From positions 2,232,001 through 2,296,000 of the forward strand of contig NC_013729.1 of the NCBI RefSeq assembly GCF_000024345.1: a DNA stretch of 64,000 bases. Reading direction: 5' to 3'. The position numbers and the translations under genes were made by a program. The notes below the pieces were generated by a model, which was given only the letters and a program-made list of their open reading frames with translations, did not search any database and was not told where the DNA came from. This document shows positions 7,706 to 17,231 of this stretch, in pieces; position 1 is the first letter of the stretch, and each line of letters begins with the position of its first letter. The stretch comes from Kribbella flavida DSM 17836. GTDB lineage: Bacteria; Actinomycetota; Actinomycetes; Propionibacteriales; Kribbellaceae.

Positions 7706-9430
7706 ATGGCCCAAACAGTGTCCGAATCGAACACGGTCGCGGGCGCGACCGAGCCGGAGCCGCAGGCCGCCACCATCTCGGGCGGGCACCTGGTGGCCAA
7801 GGCTTTGAAGGCCGAGGGGATCGACGTGATCTTCACCCTCTGCGGCGGTCACATCATCGACATCTACGACGGCTGCGTGGACGAGGGCATCGCCGTCGTC
7901 GACGTCCGGCACGAGCAGGTCGCCGCGCACGCCGCGGACGGCTACGCCCGGATGACCGGCAAGCCCGGCTGCGCCGTCGTCACCGCCGGCCCCGGCACCA
8001 CCGACGCCGTCACCGGCGTCGCGAACGCGTTCCGGGCCGAGAGCCCGATGCTGCTGATCGGCGGCCAGGGCGCGCTCAACCAGCACAAGATGGGGTCCCT
8101 GCAGGACCTGCCGCACGTCGACATGATGACGCCGATCACCAAGTTCGCCGCCACCGTGCCGCACACCGCGCGAGTGGCCGACATGGTGTCGATGGCGTTC
8201 CGTGAGTGCTACAACGGCGCGCCCGGCCCGTCGTTCCTGGAGATCCCGCGCGACATCCTGGACAACTCGGTGCCGGTGGAGGCCGCGACGGTGCCCGAGG
8301 CCGGCCGGTACCGCGCGTCGACCAAGAGCATCGGTGACCCGGCGGGCATCGAGGCGCTGGCCGACCTGCTGGCCCGGGCCGAGAAGCCGGTGGTGCTGCT
8401 CGGCACCCAGGTCTGGACCTCGCGCGGCAGCGACGCGGCCATCGAGTTCGTCCGCGAGAACAACGTGCCGGCCTTCATGAACGGCTCGGCCCGCGGCACC
8501 CTGCCGCCCGGCGACCCGCACCACTTCCACCTGTCCCGGCGGTACGGCTTCAACAACGCCGACCTGATCCTGATCGTCGGCACCCCGTTCGACTTCCGGA
8601 TGGGCTACGGCCGCCGGCTGCCCCAGGGCGCGACCGTGGTGCAGATCGACATGGACTACCGCACGGTCGGCAAGAACCGCGACATCGACCTCGGTCTGGT
8701 CGGCGACCCGGGCGCGATCCTGGCCGCGGTGACCCAGGCGGCCTCGGGCCGGGTCCGGAAGGCCGGCGACCGCAAGGCCTGGTTCGCCGAGCTGCGCGCC
8801 GAGGAGGACGCGGCGTACCAGAAGCGGCTGCCCAAGCAGCTGTCGGACGCCAACCCGATCCACCCGCTGCGGCTGGCCCACGAGATCAACGAGTTCCTCA
8901 CCGAGGACTCGATCTACATCGGCGACGGCGGCGACATCGTCACCTTCTCCGGCGGCGTGGTGCAGCCGAAGTCGCCCGGCCACTGGATGGACCCGGGCCC
9001 GCTGGGCACCATCGGCGTCGGCATCCCGTTCGTGATGGCGGCCAAGTACGCGCGGCCGGACAAGGAGGTCGTCGCGCTGTTCGGTGATGGCGCCTTCTCG
9101 CTGACCGGGTGGGACTTCGAGACGCTGGTCCGGTTCAACCTGCCGTTCGTCGGCGTGGTCGGCAACAACTCGTCGATGAACCAGATCCGCTACGGCCAGG
9201 AAGCCAAGTACGGGCACGACCGCGGCCGGATCGGCAACACGCTCGGCGACGTGAAGTACGACGAGTTCGCGAAGATGCTCGGCGGCTACGGCGAGGAGGT
9301 CCGCGACCCCAAGGACATCGGGCCGGCCATGCAGCGGGCCCGCGAGTCCGGGCTGCCGTCGCTGATCAACGTGTGGGTCGACCCGGACGCGTACGCGCCC
9401 GGAACCATGAACCAAACCATGTACAAGTAG
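7706..9430 (+). CDS. oxc: ThDP-dependent decarboxylase, probable oxalyl-CoA decarboxylase
   Basis: A 574-residue ThDP enzyme with the three-domain acetolactate-synthase/Oxc fold. E70 of [15 protein letters not shown] activates the cofactor. The central domain has [17 protein letters not shown]. The ThDP/Mg motif runs from [15 protein letters not shown] to VGNNSSMNQ (about 460-492). It lies directly upstream of frc, whose product makes oxalyl-CoA, so the expected reaction is oxalyl-CoA to formyl-CoA plus CO2. The sequence is closer to the acetolactate-synthase-like branch than to E. coli Oxc, so the call rests partly on context. ATG 7706 is chosen because AGGAG (7688-7692) is 13 nt upstream; the ATG at 7694 would touch it. 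Confidence 0.78.
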   Translation: MAQTVSESNTVAGATEPEPQAATISGGHLVAKALKAEGIDVIFTLCGGHIIDIYDGCVDEGIAVVDVRHEQVAAHAADGYARMTGKPGCAVVTAGPGTTDAVTGVANAFRAESPMLLIGGQGALNQHKMGSLQDLPHVDMMTPITKFAATVPHTARVADMVSMAFRECYNGAPGPSFLEIPRDILDNSVPVEAATVPEAGRYRASTKSIGDPAGIEALADLLARAEKPVVLLGTQVWTSRGSDAAIEFVRENNVPAFMNGSARGTLPPGDPHHFHLSRRYGFNNADLILIVGTPFDFRMGYGRRLPQGATVVQIDMDYRTVGKNRDIDLGLVGDPGAILAAVTQAASGRVRKAGDRKAWFAELRAEEDAAYQKRLPKQLSDANPIHPLRLAHEINEFLTEDSIYIGDGGDIVTFSGGVVQPKSPGHWMDPGPLGTIGVGIPFVMAAKYARPDKEVVALFGDGAFSLTGWDFETLVRFNLPFVGVVGNNSSMNQIRYGQEAKYGHDRGRIGNTLGDVKYDEFAKMLGGYGEEVRDPKDIGPAMQRARESGLPSLINVWVDPDAYAPGTMNQTMYK

Positions 9431-9488
9431 CGATCCCCGGTGTGCGGTCCGCCCCGGCGGGCCGCACGCCCAGTACTGGAGGACCACT

Positions 9489-10715
9489 ATGGGTAAGGCC
9501 CTTGAAGGTGTCCGCGTACTCGACATGACCCACGTGCAGTCGGGACCGTCCTGCACCCAGATCCTGGCCTGGCTCGGCGCCGACGTCGTCAAGCTGGAGG
9601 CGCCGACCGGTGACATCACCCGGCAGCAGCTGCGCGACCTGCCGGACGTCGACAGCCTGTACTTCACGATGCTGAACTGCAACAAGCGCAGCATCACGCT
9701 GAACATGAAGTCCGAGCGGGGCAAGGAGATCTTCACCGACCTGGTGAAGGACGCCGACATCCTGGTGGAGAACTTCGCGCCCGGCGCGATCGACCGGATG
9801 GGCTTCACCTGGGACCGGCTGCAGCTGATCAACCCGCAGCTGATCTTCGCCTCCATCAAGGGCTTCGGGCCCGGCCGGTACGAGGACTTCAAGGCCTACG
9901 AGGTGGTCGCCCAGGCGATGGGCGGTGCGATGAGCACGACCGGGTTCGAGGACGGCCCGCCGACCGCCACCGGTGCTCAGATCGGTGACTCCGGCACCGG
10001 CATCCACCTGGTCGCCGGCATCCTGGCCGCGCTCTACCAGCGCACCGTCACCGGCAAGGGCCAGCGGGTCAGCGTGGCGATGCAGGAGGCCGTGCTGAAC
10101 CTGACCCGGGTCAAGCTGCGCGACCAGCAGCGGCTCGCGCACGGACCGCTCAAGGAGTACCCGAACCAGGAGTTCGGCGACGCGGTGCCGCGGTCCGGCA
10201 ACGCCTCCGGCGGCGGCCAGCCGGGCTGGGCCGTGCGGACCGCGCCCGGCGGCCCCAACGACTACATCTACGTGATCGTGCAGCCGCCCGGCTGGGCACC
10301 GATCGCGCACCTGATCGGCCGGCCCGAGCTCGCCGACGACCCGGACTGGAGCACGCCGGCCGCGCGGCTCGACAAGCTCGACAAGATGTTCGCGCTGATC
10401 GAGCAGTGGACCGCGCAGCACTCCAAGTTCGAGGTGATGGAGAAGCTCAACGCGCTGAACGTGCCGTGCGGCCCGATCCTGTCCACCAAGGAACTGATCG
10501 AGGACGAGACGCTGGCCGAGCTCGGCGCGGTGGTCGAGGTCAAGCACCCGGCCCGCGGCAGCTTCAAGACCGTCGGCTGCCCGATCAAGCTGTCCGACTC
10601 ACCGGTCCAGGTGGAGACCTCACCCGGCCTCGGCGAGCACAACTCCGAGATCTATGGCGGGCTCGGTATCGACACCGCCGAGCTCGAGAAGCTCAAGGCC
10701 GCCGGCGTGGTCTGA
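9489..10715 (+). CDS. frc: Formyl-CoA:oxalate CoA-transferase
   Basis: A 408-residue class III (CaiB/BaiF) CoA-transferase that matches Frc closely throughout: [19 protein letters not shown] near the start, [39 protein letters not shown], and the glycine loop [12 protein letters not shown]. The catalytic aspartate is D167 in QIGDSGTG. It moves CoA from formyl-CoA to oxalate in the cytoplasm, making the substrate of the upstream decarboxylase. It is 58 bp downstream of oxc, with a short GC hairpin in the gap (about 9440-9467). The ATG follows CTGGAGGACC. This is the firmest call of the locus. Confidence 0.95.
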   Translation: MGKALEGVRVLDMTHVQSGPSCTQILAWLGADVVKLEAPTGDITRQQLRDLPDVDSLYFTMLNCNKRSITLNMKSERGKEIFTDLVKDADILVENFAPGAIDRMGFTWDRLQLINPQLIFASIKGFGPGRYEDFKAYEVVAQAMGGAMSTTGFEDGPPTATGAQIGDSGTGIHLVAGILAALYQRTVTGKGQRVSVAMQEAVLNLTRVKLRDQQRLAHGPLKEYPNQEFGDAVPRSGNASGGGQPGWAVRTAPGGPNDYIYVIVQPPGWAPIAHLIGRPELADDPDWSTPAARLDKLDKMFALIEQWTAQHSKFEVMEKLNALNVPCGPILSTKELIEDETLAELGAVVEVKHPARGSFKTVGCPIKLSDSPVQVETSPGLGEHNSEIYGGLGIDTAELEKLKAAGVV

Positions 10716-10775
10716 GCTCGATCGTCGCCGTCCACCCCCAGCACGGCATCCATCCCGCTTTGAGGAGCTTCAGCA

Positions 10776-12920
10776 ATGACTTATGACAAGGCAGTGGTCC
10801 AGTCGATCCTCGACCAGGCGCTGGCCGAGGGCCGCAGTTCGCTCAGCGCGCCCGAGGCCAAGCAGGTCGCGGACGCGTACGGCATCCCGACGCCGGGGGA
10901 GGGGCTGGCCACCACCGCCGAGGAGGCGGCCTCGCTGGCCGCCGGGATCGGTTTCCCGGTCGTGCTGAAGATCGTCTCGCCGGACATCCTGCACAAGACC
11001 GACGCCGGCGGCGTCGTGGTGGGCGTGGACAGCGCCGAGGCCGCCGTCGCGGCGTACGAGCGGATCGTCACCAACGCGAAGGCGTACCAGGCCGACGCGC
11101 GGATCAGCGGTGTGCAGGTGCAGAAGATGCTGGTCACCGGCGGTGACGTGCAGGAGGTCATCGTCGGTGCGGTGACCGACCCGACGTTCGGCAAGATCGT
11201 CGCCTTCGGTCTCGGCGGGGTGCTGGTCGAGGTGCTGAAGGACGTCACCTTCCGGCTCGCCCCGGTGACCGGTGACGAGGCGCGCTCGATGGTGGACGGG
11301 ATCAGCGCGCACGAGATGCTGAACGGCGTACGCGGCGCGCAGCCGGTCGACAAGGACGCGCTCGCCGCGGTCATCCAGCAGGTGTCCGACCTGGTGGAGG
11401 ACTTCCCGCAGTTCGCCGAGGTGGACCTGAACCCGGTGCTGGCCGGGCCGGACGGCGCGACCGCGGTGGACTTCCGGATCATCGTCGACGCCGAGGCCGG
11501 CAAGCCGGTCGAGCGCTACAGCCAGGACGAGATCCTGACCGCGATGACCCGGATCATGAAGCCGCGCGCGGTGGCCGTGATCGGCGCCTCGAACGAGGAC
11601 GGCAAGATCGGCAACTCGGTGATGAAGAACCTGGTGAACGGCGGCTACCAGGGCGAGATCTACCCGATCAACCCCAAGGGCGGCGAGGTGCTCGGGCGCA
11701 AGGCGTTCGCCAGCATCACCGACGTGCCGGGTGACGTGGACGTCGCGGTCTTCGCGGTGCCGGCCAAGTTCGTCGGCGGGGCGCTGGAGCAGTGCGGCCA
11801 GAAGGGGGTGGCCGGCGCGATCCTGATCCCGTCCGGCTTCGCCGAGACCGGTGAGCAGGAGCTCCAGGACGAGGTCGTCGCGATCGCCAGGAAGCACGGC
11901 GTACGGATCCTCGGGCCGAACATCTACGGCTACTACTACCTGCCCGAAAGCCTGTGCGCCACCTTCTGCACGCCGTACGACGTGCGCGGCAGCGTGGCGC
12001 TGTCGTCACAGAGCGGAGGCATCGGGATGGCCATTCTCGGCTTCTCCCGGTCCAGCCGGATGGGCGTCTCCGCGATCGTTGGAGTAGGCAACAAGGCCGA
12101 CATCGACGAGGATGACCTCCTGACGTTCTTCGAGAACGACGACAACACCAACCTGATCGCCATGCACCTGGAGGACCTCAAGGACGGCCGGGCGTTCGCC
12201 GAGACGGCGTCGCGGGTGTCCAAGAAGAAGCCGGTCGTCGTGCTGAAGGCCGGCCGGACCGCCATGGGAGCCCGCGCGGCCAGCTCGCACACCGGTGCGC
12301 TGGCCGGCAACGACAAGGTCTACGACGACATCCTGCGCCAAAGCGGCGTGGTCCGGGCGCCGGGGCTGAACGAGATGCTCCAGTACGCGCGCGGCATCCC
12401 GCTGCTGCCGACGCCGAAGGGCGAGAACGTGCTCATCATCACCGGCGCGGGCGGGTCGGGCGTGCTGCTGTCCGACGCCTGCGTCGACAACGGGCTGCAG
12501 CTGATGACGATGCCGGCCGACCTGGACGCGGCGTTCAAGAAGTTCATCCCGCCGTTCGGCGCCTCCGGCAACCCGGTCGACATCACCGGTGGCGAGCCGC
12601 CGTCGACGTACCGGAACACGGTCGCGCTCGGGCTGGAGGACGAGCGGATCCACGCGCTGATCCTGGGCTACTGGCACACGATCGTCACCCCGCCGATGGT
12701 GTTCGCGAAGCTGGTTGCCGAGGTGGTCGAGCAGTACCGGGCCAAGGGCATCGACAAGCCCGTGGTCGCCTCGCTGTCCGGCGACGTCGAGGTCGAGGAG
12801 GCCAGCCAGTACCTGTTCGAGCACGGGGTGGTGGCCTACCCCTACACCACCGAGACGCCGGTCCAGGTGCTCGGCGCGAAGTACCGGTGGGCCCGGAACG
12901 CGGGTCCGCTCGGTTCCTGA
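10776..12920 (+). CDS. Fused NDP-forming acyl-CoA synthetase (acetate-CoA ligase family)
   Basis: A 714-residue single-chain ADP-forming acyl-CoA synthetase in beta-alpha order. An N-terminal ATP-grasp domain (FPVVLKIVSPDILHKTDAGG at about 58-77) is followed by a CoA-binding Rossmann domain (VAVIGASNEDGKIGNSVMKN at about 267). The ligase domain carries the phosphohistidine at about H505 in SSHTGALAG. It lies 60 bp after frc and follows its direction. It could prime the oxalate cycle by making oxalyl- or formyl-CoA from the free acid, or recycle formate; the acid used cannot be read. It is a second ADP-forming ligase next to the sucCD-like pair. Confidence 0.85.
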   Translation: MTYDKAVVQSILDQALAEGRSSLSAPEAKQVADAYGIPTPGEGLATTAEEAASLAAGIGFPVVLKIVSPDILHKTDAGGVVVGVDSAEAAVAAYERIVTNAKAYQADARISGVQVQKMLVTGGDVQEVIVGAVTDPTFGKIVAFGLGGVLVEVLKDVTFRLAPVTGDEARSMVDGISAHEMLNGVRGAQPVDKDALAAVIQQVSDLVEDFPQFAEVDLNPVLAGPDGATAVDFRIIVDAEAGKPVERYSQDEILTAMTRIMKPRAVAVIGASNEDGKIGNSVMKNLVNGGYQGEIYPINPKGGEVLGRKAFASITDVPGDVDVAVFAVPAKFVGGALEQCGQKGVAGAILIPSGFAETGEQELQDEVVAIARKHGVRILGPNIYGYYYLPESLCATFCTPYDVRGSVALSSQSGGIGMAILGFSRSSRMGVSAIVGVGNKADIDEDDLLTFFENDDNTNLIAMHLEDLKDGRAFAETASRVSKKKPVVVLKAGRTAMGARAASSHTGALAGNDKVYDDILRQSGVVRAPGLNEMLQYARGIPLLPTPKGENVLIITGAGGSGVLLSDACVDNGLQLMTMPADLDAAFKKFIPPFGASGNPVDITGGEPPSTYRNTVALGLEDERIHALILGYWHTIVTPPMVFAKLVAEVVEQYRAKGIDKPVVASLSGDVEVEEASQYLFEHGVVAYPYTTETPVQVLGAKYRWARNAGPLGS

Positions 12921-13028
12921 TCGGTCACTTGATCCACCCAGAGGAAAGCGGTGATGCGTTTGGACCGGGGGGAGTGCACGGGGGAGCCGTAAGTCTCGTC
13001 AAGCTGGCGTCGATATAAGGAGTCCGCC

Positions 13029-14528
13029 TTGGACGTCACAAGCAAGACCTCAGGAGTACCCGAAGAGCCGGCGGCAGCCGAAACGACCGAGCGGGTCTGG
13101 CGCGCCGGCCGGCTCGAACCGATGCCGATCCGGCCGTTGCCGGCGGCTCCGCCGTCCCTGCACATCCTCGGTCCGACCGTCTTCCTGGTCGCGCTGGGCG
13201 TCGGCATGGGTGAGTCCTACATGTGGCCCCGGCTCGTCCTGGTGTTCGGTCCGGACATCCGGTGGCTGTTCCTGGTCGGGGTGACCCTGCAGGCGTTCGT
13301 GCTGCTGGAGATGGCCCGGTACGCGATGGCGACCGGGGAGAGCATCTTCTTCGGCGCCGCGCGGGTGTTCAAACCGATGATGTGGTTCTTCTACGTCGCC
13401 GCGATCCTGATCTACATCTGGCCGGGTCACCTGTCCGCCGGCGCCTCGGCGTTCGAGGAGGTCAGCGGCATTCCCTGGCAGGCGACAGCGTGCGTGGCCC
13501 TGGTGTTCGTCGGGGTGCTGTTCAGCCTGCTCTCGGTGATCTACAACTTCCTGGAGAAGCTGCTCGGGTTCCTGATCGGCCTGCTGGTCGTCGGGACCTC
13601 GGTGATCGCGGCCATCGTCGGCAGCTGGGGCGACCTGGCCGACACGCTGTCGGGCATGTTCGCGTTCGGCTACTTCCCGGACAAGGCGCTGTCGGCGGCC
13701 TGGTTCCCGATCGTGGTCGGCTCGATCGCGTTCGCCGGCCCGTCCGGCATGCAGCAGATGTGGTACACCCTGCAGCTGCGCGACAGTGGTGCCGCGATGG
13801 GGGCGCACATCCCGAAGATCCGCGGTCTGCGGTCGTCCGGCGAGGCCGAGGCGATGCCGTCGCGGGGTTACATGTTCGACACCGAGAACCCCGAGGAGAT
13901 GGAGAAGTGGAAGGGGTGGCGCAAGTGGGTCACCTTCGACGCGCTGCTGCTCTTCTGGGGCATCACCATGCTGGTCACGATCTCCTTCACGGTGCTCGCG
14001 CTGTCGGCGGCCCGGGAGAACCCGAACGTGGGCAGCCTGATCGAGGGCGGTGACCGGGAGGCCGCGCTGGCGGCCATGTCGGACGCGTTCGCCTCGGCCG
14101 GCAGCCCGTTCCTGGGCTCGCTGTTCTTCGGCTTCATCGCGCTGATCGGCCTGAACGCGACGCTCGGCCTGTTCGACTCGTTCAGCCGCGGCCAGGCGGA
14201 CATGACGTACTACTTCGTCCCGGGCGCGAAGCGGTTCTCGATGTCGCGCATCTACGCCGGGTTCCTGTGGGGCGTCATCCTGTTCGGCATCCTGATCCTG
14301 CTGTTCGGGCCGGCCGACGGACCGGCGGCGATCCTCGACGTGCTCGCCTTCTTGTCCACCTTCGCGATGGGCGCGTACTGCATCGTGTTGCTCCTGGTGA
14401 ACAACAAGTTGCTGCCCAAACCGATCCGGCCGGGGCCGTTCCGCAACGCCATCATCGGGTTCGGTGCCGTGTTCTACCTCGGCATGCTGTTCTACAGCCT
14501 GATCCGCTTCGGCGTGGTACTGGACTGA
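13029..14528 (+). CDS. Nramp-like multi-pass membrane transporter
   Basis: A 499-residue membrane protein with about 11 helices. The first begins at SLHILGPTVFLVALGVGMGE, a position where Nramp/APC-fold carriers have their unwound helix 1, and IAFAGPSGMQQMWYTLQLRD resembles helix 6. The full Nramp DPGN and MPH motifs are not evident, so it is a distant member at best. The start is TTG at 13029 behind AAGGAGTCCGCC. It is coupled to the next membrane protein (1 bp gap) and followed by terC. Placement in an oxalate locus suggests handling of metal ions that oxalate chelates (Mn, Ca) or a carboxylate; inference. Confidence 0.6.
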   Translation: MDVTSKTSGVPEEPAAAETTERVWRAGRLEPMPIRPLPAAPPSLHILGPTVFLVALGVGMGESYMWPRLVLVFGPDIRWLFLVGVTLQAFVLLEMARYAMATGESIFFGAARVFKPMMWFFYVAAILIYIWPGHLSAGASAFEEVSGIPWQATACVALVFVGVLFSLLSVIYNFLEKLLGFLIGLLVVGTSVIAAIVGSWGDLADTLSGMFAFGYFPDKALSAAWFPIVVGSIAFAGPSGMQQMWYTLQLRDSGAAMGAHIPKIRGLRSSGEAEAMPSRGYMFDTENPEEMEKWKGWRKWVTFDALLLFWGITMLVTISFTVLALSAARENPNVGSLIEGGDREAALAAMSDAFASAGSPFLGSLFFGFIALIGLNATLGLFDSFSRGQADMTYYFVPGAKRFSMSRIYAGFLWGVILFGILILLFGPADGPAAILDVLAFLSTFAMGAYCIVLLLVNNKLLPKPIRPGPFRNAIIGFGAVFYLGMLFYSLIRFGVVLD

Positions 14529-14529
14529 C

Positions 14530-15078
14530 ATGACCTCGCTCAACGTTCGACAGCTCGTCGAGTTCGCGCTGCCGGCCGCCGCGGTCGGGGTGGCTGCCGG
14601 GGTGATCGCCGCGCTGCTGGGCGGTTTCGCCGGTCAGCCCCTCGGCTGGGCCGTGGTCACCGGGCTCGGCCTGGCGGTTCCGCTCGTCGTGTTCGGCGTC
14701 GGGTACTCCGCCCTGGTCGGTCTCGGCAAGGCGCCGGCCGGGGTGTTCGCCCCGGCCGCGGTCTACTGGACGATCGGGTTCCCGCTCGCCCTGATGGTGC
14801 ACGCGATCACGACGGAGTTCGTGGTGACCGGGTCGCCGGGGCTGCCTGAGCAGGTCTGGCAGTTCCTGGCCTTCCGGGCGCTGCTCAGCATGGGATTCGC
14901 GATCGGGTTCCTCTGGATGCACGAGCAGCTCGGCCGGTACTGGTGGCCGCGCATCATGGAGCACAACCAGTACGCGCGGCGGACGGTCGAGCAGTACGTC
15001 CACCTGGCGCAGTCGATCCAGACCCGCAAGGAGGCGGCCGCCCGGGCCCGCAAGAAGCGCAAGGCCCGGACCGCCTAG
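14530..15078 (+). CDS. Four-helix membrane protein paired with the Nramp-like transporter
   Basis: A 182-residue protein with about four hydrophobic helices (residues 10-30, 38-62, 70-92, 112-130). It ends in a basic cytoplasmic tail (TRKEAAARARKKRKARTA). The ATG is 1 bp after the stop of the preceding transporter, so the two are translationally coupled and probably form one complex. No family recognised. Confidence 0.75.
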   Translation: MTSLNVRQLVEFALPAAAVGVAAGVIAALLGGFAGQPLGWAVVTGLGLAVPLVVFGVGYSALVGLGKAPAGVFAPAAVYWTIGFPLALMVHAITTEFVVTGSPGLPEQVWQFLAFRALLSMGFAIGFLWMHEQLGRYWWPRIMEHNQYARRTVEQYVHLAQSIQTRKEAAARARKKRKARTA

Positions 15079-15191
15079 CCCGTACAGCTACCACTTCCGC
15101 ACAAGCACGCCGCCCGCGACTGCTCGTCAGCCGCGGGCGGCGGCGTACCGGCCTGCCCTGCGTGGACCGCCGGAGAGTACTGGAGGCGCAC

Positions 15192-16166
15192 ATGACCGTT
15201 TCGTTGTCGGCGTGGATCATCACCATCGCCGTCCTGCTGGCCCTGCTGGTGCTGGACTTCCTGATCGTGGCCCGGAAGCCGCACGAACCGTCCCTGCGGG
15301 AAGCGACCCTGTGGGTGAGCTTCTACGTCGGCATCGCGCTGCTGTTCGGCGTCGGCCTGACGATTGCCGCGGGCGGTCGGTCCGGCGGCGAGTTCTTCGC
15401 CGGCTGGTTGACCGAGTACTCGCTGTCGGTGGACAACCTGTTCGTGTTCATCATCATCATGGGCAAGTTCGCGGTGCCCCGGCAGTACCAGCAGAAGGTG
15501 CTGCTGGTCGGGGTCGCGCTCGCGCTGGTGATGCGGGGCATCTTCATCGCCATCGGCGCGGAGGCGATCTCGCACTTCAACTGGGTGTTCTACCTGTTCG
15601 GCGCGTTCCTGCTCTACACCGCGTGGAAGCTGGCGACCACGAAGGAAGAGGAGGAGTTCAAGGAGAACGTGGTGCTGACGAAGGTCCGCCGGGTGCTGCC
15701 GACCACCGAGACGTACCACGAGGCGAAACTGACCACCCGGGTGGACGGCAAGCGGTTCGCCACTCCGATGCTGATCGTGATGATCGCGATCGGCACCACC
15801 GATCTGCTGTTCGCGCTGGACTCGATCCCGGCGATCTTCGGCCTCACCCAGGAGCCGTACCTGGTGTTCACCGCCAACGCCTTCGCGCTGATGGGGCTGC
15901 GGCAGCTGTTCTTCCTGATCGGCGGGCTGCTGGACCGGCTGGTGTACCTGTCCTACGGGCTGTCGGTGGTGCTCGGCTTCATCGGCGTCAAGCTGATCCT
16001 CGAGGCCCTGCACCACAGCGGCGTCTCCTGGGCGCCGGAGATCCCGATCCTGGTCTCCCTGAGCATCATTCTCGGCACGCTCACGCTCACCGCCGTGCTC
16101 AGCCTGGTGAAGTCCTCCCGCGACGCCAAGCTGGACAAGCAGAAGCAGTCCGCCGGCGTCGAGTGA
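15192..16166 (+). CDS. TerC-family integral membrane protein
   Basis: A 324-residue TerC/Alx-type protein with about nine helices. It shows the family's acidic membrane motifs: SVDNLFVFIIIMGKFAVP at about 77-94 and GTTDLLFALDSIPAIFG at about 202-218. TerC proteins export Mn2+ or other divalent ions in several bacteria. It follows the Nramp-like gene and closes the rightward part of the oxalate locus, ahead of a strong terminator. ATG 15192 follows CTGGAGGCGCAC. I infer a link between oxalate use and divalent metal balance. Confidence 0.88.
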   Translation: MTVSLSAWIITIAVLLALLVLDFLIVARKPHEPSLREATLWVSFYVGIALLFGVGLTIAAGGRSGGEFFAGWLTEYSLSVDNLFVFIIIMGKFAVPRQYQQKVLLVGVALALVMRGIFIAIGAEAISHFNWVFYLFGAFLLYTAWKLATTKEEEEFKENVVLTKVRRVLPTTETYHEAKLTTRVDGKRFATPMLIVMIAIGTTDLLFALDSIPAIFGLTQEPYLVFTANAFALMGLRQLFFLIGGLLDRLVYLSYGLSVVLGFIGVKLILEALHHSGVSWAPEIPILVSLSIILGTLTLTAVLSLVKSSRDAKLDKQKQSAGVE

Positions 16167-16179
16167 CCGACCGCGCACC

Positions 16180-16212
16180 GCGCCCCGGTGGACCGAGGGT
16201 CCGCCGGGGCGC
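16180..16212. terminator. Strong terminator after terC
   Basis: A nested hairpin: GCGCCCCGG (16180-16188) pairs with 16204-16212 and GGACC (16190-16194) with 16198-16202, around a 3-nt loop. It separates terC from the convergent GntR gene. Confidence 0.8.
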
Positions 16213-16258
16213 GATCGAGGGAAACGAAGCGGCGGTCCCGGCCGGCTCGGCCGCGGGT

Positions 16259-17017
16259 TCAGTCCGTTGTGCGACGGCGGCGGGTGGTCGGCTTCTTCTC
16301 GGGGAGCGCAGCCGCGGGCGTCTGGCCGGACTGCAGCTCGTGGTAGGCGGTGCGGGTGTGCTCGGTGTGCTCGCGCATGATCTGGGCGGCTTTGTCCTCG
16401 TCGCCGTCGCCGATGGCCTTGACCAGGCGAGCGTGCTCGCGCCAGGAGGCGGCGCCGCGGACCGGAGCGACCGGCGTGTAGTACCAGCGGACCCGCCGGT
16501 CGACCTGGCCGGCGAAGTCGACCAGGAACCGGTTGCCCGACATCGCGGTGATCATCGCGTGCAGCTCGCCGTTGGTGCGGACCGCGCCGTCGATGTCACC
16601 GGCCTCCTGGAACGCGGTCCCGACCTTGCAGAGCTCCTTCAGCTGGGCGACCGCGTCCTTGGACGCGTGCCGGGCGGCCAGTCGCGCCGACTCCGACTCG
16701 AGCGCGGCCCGGGCCGCCAGCAGCTGGTCCACCTCGTCCTCGGCGGGCACGTGCACCATCGCGCCGAAACCGGGCCGCAGATCCACCCAGCCCTCGTTGT
16801 TCAGCCGCTGCAGCGCTTCGCGGACCGGCTGCCGCGACACCCCGAGCATGCCGGCCAGCTCCACCTCGACAAGGTGCCGGCCGCGCTCCAGGGTGCCGTC
16901 GATGATCATCTCGGTCAGGGCCTCGTAGACCGACTCGCGCAGCGGCTGGGGCCGCTTCACGTGCCGTACGCCGGGGGAGTCGGCCGAGGAGTCCGCGCCC
17001 GCGCTGAGTGTGGTCAT
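16259..17017 (-). CDS. GntR-family (FadR/FCD) transcriptional regulator
   Basis: A 252-residue regulator. The winged helix is at residues about 22-90 (LRESVYEALTEMIIDGTLER, LGVSRQPVREALQRLNNEG). An all-helical FCD ligand domain follows, with the metal/acid-binding positions LHAMITAMSG and WREHARLVKAI. The tail is Arg/Lys-rich. The start ATG at 17017 lies 23 bp from a perfect 31-bp palindrome, so it probably represses itself. It is convergent with terC. FCD regulators usually sense small carboxylates, which fits control of oxalate genes, although no copy of its palindrome was seen at the oxalate promoters. Confidence 0.9.
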   Translation of the reverse strand: MTTLSAGADSSADSPGVRHVKRPQPLRESVYEALTEMIIDGTLERGRHLVEVELAGMLGVSRQPVREALQRLNNEGWVDLRPGFGAMVHVPAEDEVDQLLAARAALESESARLAARHASKDAVAQLKELCKVGTAFQEAGDIDGAVRTNGELHAMITAMSGNRFLVDFAGQVDRRVRWYYTPVAPVRGAASWREHARLVKAIGDGDEDKAAQIMREHTEHTRTAYHELQSGQTPAAALPEKKPTTRRRRTTD

Positions 17018-17040
17018 GAGGTCCTTCCCGAACAACGTAA

Positions 17041-17071
17041 TGGCACTTGGTAGACAGTCTACCAAGTGCCA
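17041..17071. promoter_or_regulatory. 31-bp perfect palindrome, probable GntR/FCD operator
   Basis: Half-site TGGCACTTGGTAGAC around a central A, perfectly symmetric. The inner GGTAGAC-N-GTCTACC has the spacing typical of FadR-type operators. It lies just upstream of the GntR start. Confidence 0.85.
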
Positions 17072-17231
17072 GGTCTGTTGCCGATGCTCGTCGTCGAGCC
17101 GGCCGGACCGCCCTGCTCCCGGTGCTCCGGATCCCTGGATCGCGTTCCGCGGGGAGTCCGCCGCCGCGGTCCGGATCCCGGCGCCGGCCGGGGCCGGGCG
17201 CCCTGTCCGGAGCACCGTTCGGGGCGTGGGG

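Noticed and set aside
17120..17217. 12-bp inverted repeat CGGTGCTCCGGA (17120-17131 / 17206-17217) in the GntR upstream region
   Set aside because: Wide spacing and very high GC make chance likely; no gene end nearby needs a terminator.
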